In this document: piece by piece, positions 24,566 to 33,065 of the stretch
How the letters are laid out: each line of letters starts with the position of its first letter
Position numbering within the stretch: the first letter of the stretch is position 1
DNA from: Nitrospinaceae bacterium
GTDB lineage: Bacteria; Nitrospinota; Nitrospinia; Nitrospinales; JACRGP01
Assembly: GCA_029261555.1 (NCBI GenBank)
Contig: JAJDBB010000096.1
Location: forward strand, 99,623 to 134,205
DNA: 34,583 nucleotides
Direction of reading: 5' to 3'
Notes under the pieces: generated by a model
Told to the model about the DNA's origin: nothing
Database searches by the model: none
Seen by the model: only the letters and a program-made list of their open reading frames with translations
Program-made: the position numbers and the translations under genes

Positions 24566-25686
24566 AAATAGTTGTTTTTGGCCTCACTTACCCGTTTCGC
24601 GGGGGCATCTCCCATTTCACGACCGCCCTGTTCCACGCGCTGAGCAAGCGCCACGACGTCCAATTAATTTCCTTCTACAAACTATATCCTGATTTTTTAT
24701 TTCCGGGGAAAAACCAGTTGGACGTCGGCGAAGGCGCCTTCAAGGCCTCGACGCTGGCGGAGATCAGCTCCATGAACCCGATTACCTGGCTCAAGATCCT
24801 TCCCGCCATCAAAAGGCAAAAGCCGGATCTTATTCTCTTCATGTGGTGGAACCCGATCATGGCCTTTTGTTATTTTTTCCTGGCGAGGGCGTGTCGAATT
24901 TTAACCGGCGGGAAAACAGCGTTTTATTGTCATAATGTGTTTCCTCACGAAGAAAGCCCGCTGGCGCGCATGCTGGCCCGTCTGGCTATGAACTCGCCGG
25001 AGGTCGTTATGGTCCAATCAACCAGGGACGCCGAGCAGGTTAAGAAGGTCTTTCCGCACAAAAAGTGCATTAAGGCGTTCCACCCAATGTACGACAACTT
25101 TCCGAAGACTGGAGTGAACCGCGCCGACGCCCGCGAGAAACTGGGTCTCAAATCTCAGCGCGTCCTATTGTTCTTTGGTCATATCCGAAAATATAAAGGA
25201 CTGGACGGCCTGCTAAACGCCATGCCCCTGGTCTTGAAAAAAACGGAGTGCACCCTTGTGGTTGCGGGAGAATTTTACGAACCGCGCGAACCGTTCGATC
25301 AAATCATTGCGCGGCACGGCATGGAAGGTCGAGTGCGAATTGACGACGCCTATATCGGAAACGAAAAAGTGGAGTTGTATTTCAGCGCGGCGGACGCGGT
25401 CGTTCTTCCTTACGTCACCGCTTCGCAAAGCGGAGTGATCGCCTTGGCGTATCACTTCAACGTTCCCGCTATCACCACCGACGTTGGAGGGCTGAAGGAC
25501 GTCGTCGACCAGGGGAAGACCGGTTATCTGGTTCCGCCCAACGATTCCGAAAAACTGGCCGAAGCGATCCTGAAATTTTACCAGGAAAAAGACGGGATCG
25601 ATTTTGAAAGCAACATCGCAGCGCTGAAAGCTAAATACTCCTGGGATGCTCTGGCGCGGGAGATCGAAAAATGCGTCGACCCGTAA
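24562..25686 (+). CDS. GT4 family glycosyltransferase (atypical nucleotide loop)
   Basis: The 374-residue GT-B protein begins MKIVVFGLTYPFRGGISHFT with the acceptor-side Gly-Gly loop. It has AFYCHNVFPHE in the middle and, in the C-terminal lobe, LLFFGHIRKYKGLDGLLNAM and a VVLPYVTASQSGVIALAYHF segment. The usual Glu-x7-Glu of GT4 enzymes is replaced by the TASQSGVIALAY version, which marks a recognisable subgroup rather than a dead enzyme. The start is GTG 24562 overlapping the GT2 stop, so the two are coupled and probably act in one pathway. The stop at 25686 faces the convergent P-II-like gene 27 bases away. Confidence 0.88.
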   Translation: MKIVVFGLTYPFRGGISHFTTALFHALSKRHDVQLISFYKLYPDFLFPGKNQLDVGEGAFKASTLAEISSMNPITWLKILPAIKRQKPDLILFMWWNPIMAFCYFFLARACRILTGGKTAFYCHNVFPHEESPLARMLARLAMNSPEVVMVQSTRDAEQVKKVFPHKKCIKAFHPMYDNFPKTGVNRADAREKLGLKSQRVLLFFGHIRKYKGLDGLLNAMPLVLKKTECTLVVAGEFYEPREPFDQIIARHGMEGRVRIDDAYIGNEKVELYFSAADAVVLPYVTASQSGVIALAYHFNVPAITTDVGGLKDVVDQGKTGYLVPPNDSEKLAEAILKFYQEKDGIDFESNIAALKAKYSWDALAREIEKCVDP

Positions 25687-25713
25687 ACGAAGTAACGAAG
25701 CGTGGAGTGTGGA

Positions 25714-26058
25714 TCAACCGTCCTCTTCTTTTATGGAATCGGGGAGTTTAAACTCTGTGGACTGGGCAAGGGGAACCTGGTAAAGAAACCCGCCATGCGG
25801 CCGGTTAATTTCCGCCTCAAAGAAAATGAATTGGAAAATCTCTTCCGCCCGTTCTTCCTCTACCAGAAGGGTGACCACTTCCACCTCGGCGTATTGTCCA
25901 AAACTCACGGTTTGCGCCACCGTCGTGCTTCGCCCGCGTCCACGGTGAATATTTGTGTTGTCGACGCCTTTTTGCTCGTGCAGGAGATGAACCAGCTTCA
26001 AAGCTTTCCCTTGAGGCAAAACGCACACGATCCGTTTTAAATTTTCGCTGGTTTTCAC
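25714..26058 (-). CDS. P-II-like signalling protein (second of operon)
   Basis: The 114-residue protein starts at GTG 26058, with GGAG four bases upstream. It has the ferredoxin-like alternation of the P-II superfamily: RIVCVLPQGKALKLVHLLHE, then GVDNTNIHRGRGRS, which takes the place of the T-loop region, then EVEVVTLLVEEERAEEIFQF and a terminal GGFLYQVPL strand. The canonical uridylylation Tyr of the GlnB T-loop is not visible. Family members bind nucleotides or small ligands and control transporters. It is the third gene of the operon with the DUF1538 transporter, 28 bases after the other P-II-like gene, so it probably regulates that transporter. Confidence 0.75.
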   Translation of the reverse strand: MKTSENLKRIVCVLPQGKALKLVHLLHEQKGVDNTNIHRGRGRSTTVAQTVSFGQYAEVEVVTLLVEEERAEEIFQFIFFEAEINRPHGGFLYQVPLAQSTEFKLPDSIKEEDG

Positions 26059-26086
26059 GGGGCTCCCGACTTATTGATTTCGACGC

Positions 26087-26452
26087 TTATCTGTCTTGTT
26101 GTTTTTTCAGTTTTTGCAGGATATTTTCCGGAATATAGGTCGCCGCTTTTTCTAGCGGCGTGATGTACATGATGCCCATCCCTGGGACGTCCAGATTGCC
26201 CGCCAGATACATTCGTTCAAATATTCTCTCCACCTGCTCGCTGGAAACCACGATGTTGACGACTTCTTTTTCCACGTCCACCGCCACGCCCAGGATTCCC
26301 AGTTTTTCTCGCACGCCCATGCCGCGCGCAAAGTTTACCGTCGCCCCCTGCGCCCCCGCAGAGCGCGCGGCCTCGATGATTTCCTCCGCGTTTCCGCGCT
26401 GAACAATGCAGGTGATCAAAGCGACGTCCGTTAATACGGTGATTTCTCTCAT
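26087..26452 (-). CDS. P-II-like signalling protein (first of operon)
   Basis: ATG 26452 overlaps the DUF1538 stop (ATGA) and gives a 121-residue protein; the open frame runs further upstream but inside the transporter gene. The fold pattern is P-II-like: VALITCIVQRGNAEEIIEAA, then GAQGATVNFARGMGVRE in place of the T-loop base, a VVNIVVSSEQVERIFERMYL strand-helix, and a terminal GMGIMYITPLEKA. It differs clearly from the P-II-like protein encoded next, so this is not a simple duplication. P-II-like proteins beside DUF1538 transporters suggest gating of transport by a nucleotide or ion-linked signal. Confidence 0.8.
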   Translation of the reverse strand: MREITVLTDVALITCIVQRGNAEEIIEAARSAGAQGATVNFARGMGVREKLGILGVAVDVEKEVVNIVVSSEQVERIFERMYLAGNLDVPGMGIMYITPLEKAATYIPENILQKLKKQQDR

Positions 26453-28218
26453 TGAACTTCGGCTCCCAGCGGTTGAGGTTTTTTCGACTCGGCTTTTTCT
26501 TTCATCGTCAAGCGAAGTCGGATCCAAAGGCCCGTGGTTAAAACGGCGATGATGGGACAAATGGAGGCCATGGATAAAATGCCAAATCCCTCGACGGCGC
26601 TCACGGCGTTGCCAAACCCGAGGCCCATGGCCAGCACCAGCGGCACGGTCACCGGTCCGGTGGTCACCCCGGCGCTATCCCAGGCGACGTTGACAAACTC
26701 TTCCGAAGAAAAATAAGTGAGAAGAACTCCCAGACCGTAACCGGGAATCAACAGGTAGCCCATGGGAATATTGTAGATTATTTTTATCACCCCAATCATT
26801 ATTCCAAACCCCACGCCGACGGAAACAGAGTACATGAGCAGGGATTTTTTAAAAGCCCCGCTGGTCAGATTCTCCACCACCAGTCCCAGGGCGTTCAGGG
26901 CGGGTTCCGCGAGCGTGGCCCCAAATCCCAGAAACCAGGCGAACAAAAGCGCGATGAGGATTCCCACGGAATAAATGAACAAGGGCGAGTTTTGAATATG
27001 TTCCAGTTGGGTGAACGCCGCCGGAACCATGCTTCCCGACTGGCTGCCGAGTTTGGACAATCCGTAGCTGAGCCCCAGGTTGAAAACGATCATCCCCACA
27101 ACCGAGAGTACAAGTCCGTAAACGACAATGGGAGCCTCGGTCAATTTTTCTTTCAAAATAAAAACTAAAACCAGAAACAAAAATGCGACTAAAGGAACGA
27201 TCGCGCGCACGCCTCCAATGAACTCCACCCAGGGAGTTTGCTCGTGCCAGGGTGGGGCGCCCGCCCCCGCCATGGTTTGAGCGAAAGCAATGATTTCCGC
27301 CGGGGTGATTACCGTCGAGACGTAGATCGCGAGAATCAGGACGGCCAATATGGGAAACAGCGACGCCAGGGTGACGATTCCAAAACCCGAAAGGGACGAA
27401 TTGCCTTTACCCGCCGCCGAAGCGATTCCGATCCCCAACGAGAGCACCAGGGGCACGGTGACCGGTCCGGTAGTGACCGCTCCGCAATCCCAGGCCAGCC
27501 CTAGAATCTTGTTCAATTCCGGATCGAACATGCAATAAAACGTCAACGCAAAGGTTGGCCCCAACGAAAGATAGATCATCGGCTTGAGACTCCAGCCGTA
27601 AAGAAATCGAAGGGTGCCCAAAACAGCCGCCAGGCCGACCCCGATCCCCACCATTAAAACTAGGGTTTCCGACCACTGATTTAAAATTATAAAAAGGTAA
27701 GGCGCCTTGTTGACATCGACAATGGAACCCACGGCCTGCAAGGCGCCAATGGCGGGTTCGGCAAAGGTCACGCCAATGCCGAGCAAAAACCCGATTAAAA
27801 GCACGACGGGCAGTTTGGATTTTTTTGGGAGGCTGTGCCCGATCAATTCGCCAAAGGGCATCAAACCGAGTTTTAACCCTTCCAAAAAAATCATCAAACC
27901 GACAATTACGGCGACGAGTCCGCCCAAAATGATCCAATGGTCCCAAACCGCTTGCCGGAGAATCAGTATTTGGAACAGCGCCAAGTAAAGCGCAAGCGGC
28001 ACGACCGCCTTGATCTGATTTGTGAGTCGAACTCCAACGTAAGGGGTCAACAGACGATAGACGTCCATTCCGCGCAATTGAAGCTTTTCTGGTTTGAAGG
28101 GAATCTCTTTCCCTTCAGGATCCAGTTGGGGCTTTGGGGCGAGGTCGTTGTAGCTGATGGAGTACTGGTTGGCCCGGATTTCGCGAACAAAATTTCCAAA
28201 CCGAATTTCTCGTTGCAT
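26449..28218 (-). CDS. Fused double-DUF1538 membrane transporter (UmpAB-like)
   Basis: ATG 28218 is preferred over TTG 28341 because the extra 41 residues look non-coding and would leave only eight bases to the divergent gene. The 589-residue product has about fourteen helices and two homologous halves. Each has a FAEPAIGAL / LAEPALNAL motif and, about 100 residues later, LAWDCGAVTTGPVTVPLVLS / VAWDSAGVTTGPVTVPLVLA. This internal duplication is the DUF1538 family layout. Paired single-domain DUF1538 proteins (UmpA, UmpB) have been reported as Na+(K+)/H+ antiporters, to my knowledge; here both halves are in one chain. It heads an operon with two P-II-like genes and diverges from a sodium/proton antiporter gene. 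Confidence 0.8.
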   Translation of the reverse strand: MQREIRFGNFVREIRANQYSISYNDLAPKPQLDPEGKEIPFKPEKLQLRGMDVYRLLTPYVGVRLTNQIKAVVPLALYLALFQILILRQAVWDHWIILGGLVAVIVGLMIFLEGLKLGLMPFGELIGHSLPKKSKLPVVLLIGFLLGIGVTFAEPAIGALQAVGSIVDVNKAPYLFIILNQWSETLVLMVGIGVGLAAVLGTLRFLYGWSLKPMIYLSLGPTFALTFYCMFDPELNKILGLAWDCGAVTTGPVTVPLVLSLGIGIASAAGKGNSSLSGFGIVTLASLFPILAVLILAIYVSTVITPAEIIAFAQTMAGAGAPPWHEQTPWVEFIGGVRAIVPLVAFLFLVLVFILKEKLTEAPIVVYGLVLSVVGMIVFNLGLSYGLSKLGSQSGSMVPAAFTQLEHIQNSPLFIYSVGILIALLFAWFLGFGATLAEPALNALGLVVENLTSGAFKKSLLMYSVSVGVGFGIMIGVIKIIYNIPMGYLLIPGYGLGVLLTYFSSEEFVNVAWDSAGVTTGPVTVPLVLAMGLGFGNAVSAVEGFGILSMASICPIIAVLTTGLWIRLRLTMKEKAESKKPQPLGAEVQ

Positions 28219-28244
28219 AAGAATCAAGCCCGATGAATTAGCGC

Positions 28245-28250
28245 TATAAT
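28245..28250 (+). promoter_or_regulatory. Candidate -10 box for antiporter gene
   Basis: A perfect TATAAT lies at 28245-28250 in the 131-base divergent gap. No good -35 box is found at 16-18 bases upstream, so an activator would be needed. Transcription from here would give a leader of about 93 bases before TTG 28350. Confidence 0.35.
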
Positions 28251-28349
28251 CTGCGGAGACGTCCCGACTAAGAATGTTCGCTCGGGGTTCCTTAACAACA
28301 CTTAAGTCAACTTCAAGGCCATTGTAACACTTCTGCCCCAAGAGGTAAC

Positions 28350-30827
28350 TTGAAAGATTTATCCGTTACCATGTTCGGCCTGTTTGGACTCCTCGCGCTA
28401 GCGGCTCTCATGTTGCCGGCGGCCCGGCGGCTGAGAATCCCCTATACCGTTTTGCTGGTGATTGTGGGATGCGCCTTGGGCGGAATCGATCTGGTTCTTT
28501 CCCATCGGCCCGAGGGAATGTTCGGCGATTTCCTGGGATCGTTGAAGGGATTGGGCGTCACCTCGGACATGGTATTTTTCGTCTTCTTACCGGCGCTGGT
28601 TTTTGAGTCCGCCCTGACCATCGACGTGCATCGTCTTGTCGACGACCTGGCTCCGATATTGTTCTTGGCGATCATTGGCCTTTTGATTTCCACTTTTGTG
28701 GTGGGGATTTGCCTGTGGGGAGTTTCCCAGCAGACCATGTTGGTTTGCATGTTGTTGGGCGCGATCATCTCCGCCACCGATCCCGTGGCAGTGGTGGCTA
28801 TCTTCAAAGACCTGCAAGCGCCCAAGCGTCTGGTCATTCTGGTGGAGGGAGAAAGCCTGTTCAACGACGCCACCGCGATCGTAATGTTCACCCTCCTTTC
28901 GGCCATGATATTTCAGGAGCAAAAAGTCGGTTGGCTTTCTGGAACCCTGGCCTTTGCCAAAGTGTTTTTTGGAGGGATCGCCGTAGGTTACCTCTGCGGA
29001 ATCGGAACCGTCGCCATTTTCAAATGGCTGAAGAAACTGCCGCTGGTGAAAGTCACCCTGACCTTCAGCCTTGCCTATTTATCCTTCATTCTAGCGGAAC
29101 ATTATTTTCATGTTTCCGGCGTCATGGCCACGGTGACGGCGGGCTTGGTTTTAAGTTCTCTGGGACAATCCAGCATGCCCCCCACAACCTGGATCATGCT
29201 GGAAGAAACCTGGGAACACGTCGGGTTCTGGGCCAATTCCATTATTTTTATTCTGGTGGGCATAATAGTTCCGGAAATCATCGCCGAAACCAACCTGCAA
29301 CTTCTGGGGATTCTGGCGGTTTTAATCCTGTGCGCCGTTGCGATTAGGGCGGCGATTATATATGGGATTTTGCCTCTGGTTTCCTTTCGGAATTGGGTCG
29401 TCCCGGTCAGCACGGCGTTTAAAACGGTGATGTTTTGGGGTGGCCTGCGCGGCGCCGTTTCCCTGGCTCTGGCCCTGGCGGTCATGGAAAATCCCAAGTT
29501 CGATCCGGAAGTCAGGTTTTTTATTGGAAGCCTGGTTGCCGGGTTTGTGCTGTTCACCTTATTTGTGAACGCCACCACCATCGGTCCGTTGATCCGCTTT
29601 TTTGGCCTGCACCGATTGTCTCCGGCCAACCGCGCTATTCGCAACCGGGCCATGGAAGTGTCGCATTACGACATCTCAAATTGCATCGAAAGCGCCGCAA
29701 AGGAATTACTGTTCAAACAGGAGTTGGCCAACGAGGTCGTGTTGAAATACCGCGAATCCGCGGCGGAGTTGGAACGTGTCAGAAAACAAAGCAAAGGATT
29801 TTCCGAGGACGACAACATAATCGTTGGCCTCACGGATTTGATCCATCAGGAACGCGAGGCCATCCTTAAATATTACGAGGAAGGATTTGTTGATTCCAGC
29901 ATCGCCGGAATTTTGCAAAAGCGCGTGGACGATTTGTTCGACGGAGTCCGCATCGGCAAAACCGACGGCTACGTAAGCGCTTGGCAAAAAGGCCTGGCGT
30001 TCAACCGACTGGATCATTTTGCCGCCAAACTGCACCGGTGGTTTGGGTATTCAAATCTCCTGTCCCAGCGCCTGGCGGATCGCTTCGAGGCGTTGATCTC
30101 CCAGCGACGAATTGTTAGCGACGTCATTCTCAGGAGTCTCCCGGAAGTCGGCGTATTTTTGGGGAAGGAAATGGTGGATTTACTGAGTCAATTGTTGCAG
30201 ACAAGGCTGGCGGCCATCAGCGAGGCCTTGATTCTCCTCCGGCTTCAGTACCCTGAATACGCGGCGCTGTTGGAAAAAAGATACCTTTCGCGCATTGCCC
30301 TGAGACTTGAAAGCGCCGAGTTCAACAATCTTTTGGAAAACTCTCTGATCAGCAAAAACGTTTTTCATGACCTGGAAAACGAATTGGAGGAGAAAGCCAA
30401 ACGGATTGAAAAAAGACCCAAACTCGATTTAGGACTGGTCCCCGAAAAGCTGGTAGCCCGAGTTCCGTTTTTTTCCGACTTGTCCATTGATCGAATTAAA
30501 GGAATCGTCGGCTTGCTGAAAACAAGACTGGTACTGCCCGGCGAAAAAATAATTTCCAAGGGAGATCGCGGCGACGCCATGTACTTCATCTCGAACGGTT
30601 GCGTCGAAGTCGACTTGAAGCCGGAACCTGCGCATTTGGGGAGCGGAGATTTTTTCGGCGAAATCGCCCTGCTAAAGGATTCGCCTCGCACCGCTGACGT
30701 CACGGCCAAAGGGCTTTGCGATCTCTTAATTCTTTATGCCAGGGATTTTAAACCTCTGCTGGATTCACACCAGGACCTTCGGGGAATTATTGAACGCGTC
30801 GCAAAAGAGCGTTTGGGAAACGATTGA
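28350..30827 (+). CDS. CPA1 Na+/H+ antiporter with C-terminal cyclic-nucleotide-binding-type domain
   Basis: The 825-residue protein starts at TTG 28350, preceded by AGAGG four bases upstream. Residues 1-420 form about twelve helices with the cation-proton antiporter motifs SATDPVAVVAIF (Asp144) and EGESLFNDATAI (Asn172-Asp173), the Asn-Asp pair typical of electroneutral NHE/NhaP members. A long helical cytoplasmic region (430-700) follows. Then comes a cNMP-binding-type fold: PGEKIISKGDRGDAMYFI from about 730 and GDFFGEIALLKDSPRTADV at 766-784, a good phosphate-binding cassette. This layout is like plant SOS1. The ligand may be a cyclic nucleotide or another nucleotide. A CBS protein gene follows 74 bases downstream. 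Confidence 0.88.
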   Translation: MKDLSVTMFGLFGLLALAALMLPAARRLRIPYTVLLVIVGCALGGIDLVLSHRPEGMFGDFLGSLKGLGVTSDMVFFVFLPALVFESALTIDVHRLVDDLAPILFLAIIGLLISTFVVGICLWGVSQQTMLVCMLLGAIISATDPVAVVAIFKDLQAPKRLVILVEGESLFNDATAIVMFTLLSAMIFQEQKVGWLSGTLAFAKVFFGGIAVGYLCGIGTVAIFKWLKKLPLVKVTLTFSLAYLSFILAEHYFHVSGVMATVTAGLVLSSLGQSSMPPTTWIMLEETWEHVGFWANSIIFILVGIIVPEIIAETNLQLLGILAVLILCAVAIRAAIIYGILPLVSFRNWVVPVSTAFKTVMFWGGLRGAVSLALALAVMENPKFDPEVRFFIGSLVAGFVLFTLFVNATTIGPLIRFFGLHRLSPANRAIRNRAMEVSHYDISNCIESAAKELLFKQELANEVVLKYRESAAELERVRKQSKGFSEDDNIIVGLTDLIHQEREAILKYYEEGFVDSSIAGILQKRVDDLFDGVRIGKTDGYVSAWQKGLAFNRLDHFAAKLHRWFGYSNLLSQRLADRFEALISQRRIVSDVILRSLPEVGVFLGKEMVDLLSQLLQTRLAAISEALILLRLQYPEYAALLEKRYLSRIALRLESAEFNNLLENSLISKNVFHDLENELEEKAKRIEKRPKLDLGLVPEKLVARVPFFSDLSIDRIKGIVGLLKTRLVLPGEKIISKGDRGDAMYFISNGCVEVDLKPEPAHLGSGDFFGEIALLKDSPRTADVTAKGLCDLLILYARDFKPLLDSHQDLRGIIERVAKERLGND

Positions 30828-30901
30828 AAAAATTCCCCCAATCAATGGGTAGAATGGTAATCTTAAAAAAATTTTCGTAACGTTTTTCGTAGGGGCGCCG
30901 C

Positions 30902-31279
30902 ATGAAAATAATCCGCGACTACATGACCACTCCGGTAAAGAGCGTTCCATCGAATGCAAACTTAACCGAAGGGTCAAAAATAATGGCCGAACATAATATC
31001 GGTTCCCTTTTGGTGAAAGAAGACGACGAGTATTTGGGCATTGTCACCCGCACCGATATCGTCGACCGGGTGGTGGCGAAAGATATGGATCCGCGCGCCG
31101 TCAAGGCGGGCGATATTTGTTCCAAACCGCTTTGGACCATCGACTTCATGTTGCCGTTGGAAGAGGCGTTAGGGAAAATGGTTGAGCATAAAATCAAACG
31201 CGTTGCCGTTACTCAACAGGGAAAGGTGGAAGGAATTATTTCAATCAATACCCTCCAGCAGGAATTATTTGATCGATAA
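30902..31279 (+). CDS. Two-CBS-domain protein
   Basis: The 125-residue protein starts at ATG 30902 with AGGGG six bases upstream. It is made only of two CBS motifs. The first covers DYMTTPVKSVPSNANLTEGS with GSLLVKEDDEYLGIVTRTDI, and the second covers ICSKPLWTIDFMLPLEEALG with KIKRVAVTQQGKVEGIISI. Stand-alone CBS pairs bind adenine nucleotides or SAM and act as small regulatory subunits for transporters or enzymes. Its place downstream of the antiporter suggests a sensor of energy state in ion homeostasis, which is inference. It could also belong with the radical SAM gene 37 bases further on. Confidence 0.88.
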   Translation: MKIIRDYMTTPVKSVPSNANLTEGSKIMAEHNIGSLLVKEDDEYLGIVTRTDIVDRVVAKDMDPRAVKAGDICSKPLWTIDFMLPLEEALGKMVEHKIKRVAVTQQGKVEGIISINTLQQELFDR

Positions 31280-31315
31280 GTTTTAGTTCGCGAAACCTCC
31301 ACCCCCAGGAAAATT

Positions 31316-32650
31316 TTGAAAGTTTTATTTCTGGAATTCGATACGCAACGCGAATGGGCGGTTACCTCTATCGGCCCTTCGTTGATTGCCTCGTATATAC
31401 GCGAGTCAGGCCATGAAGCCGAACTCCTTCGCATCTCGCCCGATCAGTCGTTGCGCTCCATCGTCCAGTCCGTAAAGGAAAAACAACCCGGTCTTCTGGC
31501 GACGTCCCTCACCAGCCGTCAATGGATTCGAAGTCGGGACGTCGTTCGCGCCTTGCGGGAAAAATTGGACGTGCCCGTCATTGCCGGCGGACTCCACCCC
31601 ACCTTTTGCCCCGAGGCGGTTTTGGAGGCGGGGTTCGATTTCGTTTGTCTTGGGGAAGGCGAAACGGCCACGCTCGATCTGATCGAGGCGTTGGAAACCG
31701 GCGGTCCATCCGCCGATCAAACCATTCCGAATATCTGGGTCCGGGGCGGCGAAAGGCCCCCGTTGCGCCCGCCCGTCGAATCCCTGGACGCCATGCCCTT
31801 CATGGCGCGGGACATGCTCGACGAACAGAACGGCGTGGTTCATGTCGTCACGCAAAGAGGATGCCCCCTGCCTTGCACCTACTGCGCCGCGCGAAATCTT
31901 TTCGATTTGTACAAAGGCGCCGATTACGGAAAACGTCGCTCGCACGAAAATGTTCTCGACGAGCTGCATCAAATTCGCGCGGAGTCCCAACTGAACTACG
32001 TGATTTTTCTCGACGACACGTTCACCCTTTCCCCTAAATGGGTGATGGAGTTTTGCCGGCGCTACGAACGCGAACTGGGAATCGGTTTTTCAATTCATGC
32101 GCGCGTCGATACCGTGGACGAGGAAATGCTGGAAGCGTTGGCCGACGCCGGGTGCAAGCACATCGTCTACGGCGTGGAGAGCGGAAGCTTTCGCGTGCGC
32201 CGGGATATCATGAAACGGCCCATCCCGGACGAAACCTTCATCGAAGTTTTTGAACAAACCCGCCATCTGGGAATCATCGTCACCGCCAATTACATGCTGG
32301 GCCTGCCGGGGGAAACGCGCGAGGATATTGACCAGACGCTGAGCCTGCACCAAAAATTGCGTCCGCATGATTTTGGGTATTTCGTTTTCTATCCTTATCC
32401 GGGAACGCACCTATTTCAGGTGTGCCGCGACAAAGGCTACCTGCCGGAAAACTATCTGGACTTGCCCGCTATCCACAAACAATCCATTTTGAACCTTCCC
32501 GACCTTTCTCAGGAAGATATCCTCTGGTACTATGATGAGTTCACCCGGCTCCGGGAAGAAAACTACCTGGAACAATTCGGAGCCGCGTTAGATGAGAATC
32601 AAAAACCCCACCTCCGCGAAAGCATTGCCGAAAGCGCGGAGATGGGGTAG
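31316..32650 (+). CDS. B12-binding-type radical SAM enzyme (BchE-like class)
   Basis: TTG 31316 has AGGA five bases upstream. The 444-residue protein has an N-terminal cobalamin-binding-type Rossmann domain (residues 1-120, with VPVIAGGLHPTFCPE at 87-100 and FVCLGEGE). A radical SAM core follows with TQRGCPLPCTYCAARN (Cys183-x3-Cys187-x2-Cys190), then FLDDTF, GVESGS and MLGLPGETRED motifs of the family. These enzymes carry out methylations, cyclisations or C-C rearrangements on unreactive carbons, often in lipid or antibiotic pathways. The substrate is unknown. It is followed 24 bases later by a PAAR gene, so the small cluster may modify a secreted or surface molecule. Confidence 0.88.
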   Translation: MKVLFLEFDTQREWAVTSIGPSLIASYIRESGHEAELLRISPDQSLRSIVQSVKEKQPGLLATSLTSRQWIRSRDVVRALREKLDVPVIAGGLHPTFCPEAVLEAGFDFVCLGEGETATLDLIEALETGGPSADQTIPNIWVRGGERPPLRPPVESLDAMPFMARDMLDEQNGVVHVVTQRGCPLPCTYCAARNLFDLYKGADYGKRRSHENVLDELHQIRAESQLNYVIFLDDTFTLSPKWVMEFCRRYERELGIGFSIHARVDTVDEEMLEALADAGCKHIVYGVESGSFRVRRDIMKRPIPDETFIEVFEQTRHLGIIVTANYMLGLPGETREDIDQTLSLHQKLRPHDFGYFVFYPYPGTHLFQVCRDKGYLPENYLDLPAIHKQSILNLPDLSQEDILWYYDEFTRLREENYLEQFGAALDENQKPHLRESIAESAEMG

Positions 32651-32674
32651 TCCGCTAACTTTCAGGAGAAACCG

Positions 32675-33058
32675 ATGGCTTTCCCCGCGCGCGTAGGCGA
32701 CATGGCAAAGCAGGATTCGCCGCATTGCCACGCGACGATTCATCCCCCCGCGCCGACTCCCACTCCCGTGCCGCATCCGGCGCTACCGCTGGCAATCATA
32801 CCGCCGGGATGTCCGACCGTTATGATTGGAGGGACGCCCGCGGCAAGAATTGGCGACCAAACGGCCCCCTGCACGCTCCCCGGTTGCGTTCCCGGCGGAC
32901 CGGGAATAATTTCCCTGGGCGCGCCCACCGTTTTGGCGGGAAGCATGCCCCTCGCAAGGGTAGATGATATGACCGCCCATGCCTCCTGCGTGGCGCCCAT
33001 TCCCGGCCCCGTGGGTAAGATTCTTCCTCCGGGTTGCCCAACCGTCATGGTTGGCTGA
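32675..33058 (+). CDS. PAAR-domain spike-tip protein
   Basis: The start is well supported by AGGAG at 32664-32668, six bases before the ATG. The 127-residue protein is Pro/Gly-rich and made of PAAR repeats: ARVGD with a His-containing SPHCHATIHPP segment, GCPTVMIGGTPAARIGDQTA, GAPTVLAGSMPLARVDDMTA and a final CPTVMVG. PAAR proteins cap the VgrG or related spike of contractile injection machines and often bind zinc through His and Cys. No other secretion or phage tail gene is in view, so it is an orphan here. It has no C-terminal toxin domain, so it would recruit cargo rather than be one. A methyltransferase gene follows eight bases after its stop. Confidence 0.88.
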   Translation: MAFPARVGDMAKQDSPHCHATIHPPAPTPTPVPHPALPLAIIPPGCPTVMIGGTPAARIGDQTAPCTLPGCVPGGPGIISLGAPTVLAGSMPLARVDDMTAHASCVAPIPGPVGKILPPGCPTVMVG

Positions 33059-33065
33059 CGTCGCC

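Noticed and set aside
28219-28341. N-terminal 41-residue extension of the DUF1538 transporter
   Set aside because: The extension is hydrophilic and untypical, and the region holds a -10 box for the divergent gene.
25714-31279. Calling the P-II-like genes glnB or glnK
   Set aside because: The T-loop Tyr and the usual AmtB context are missing; the neighbour is a DUF1538 transporter.
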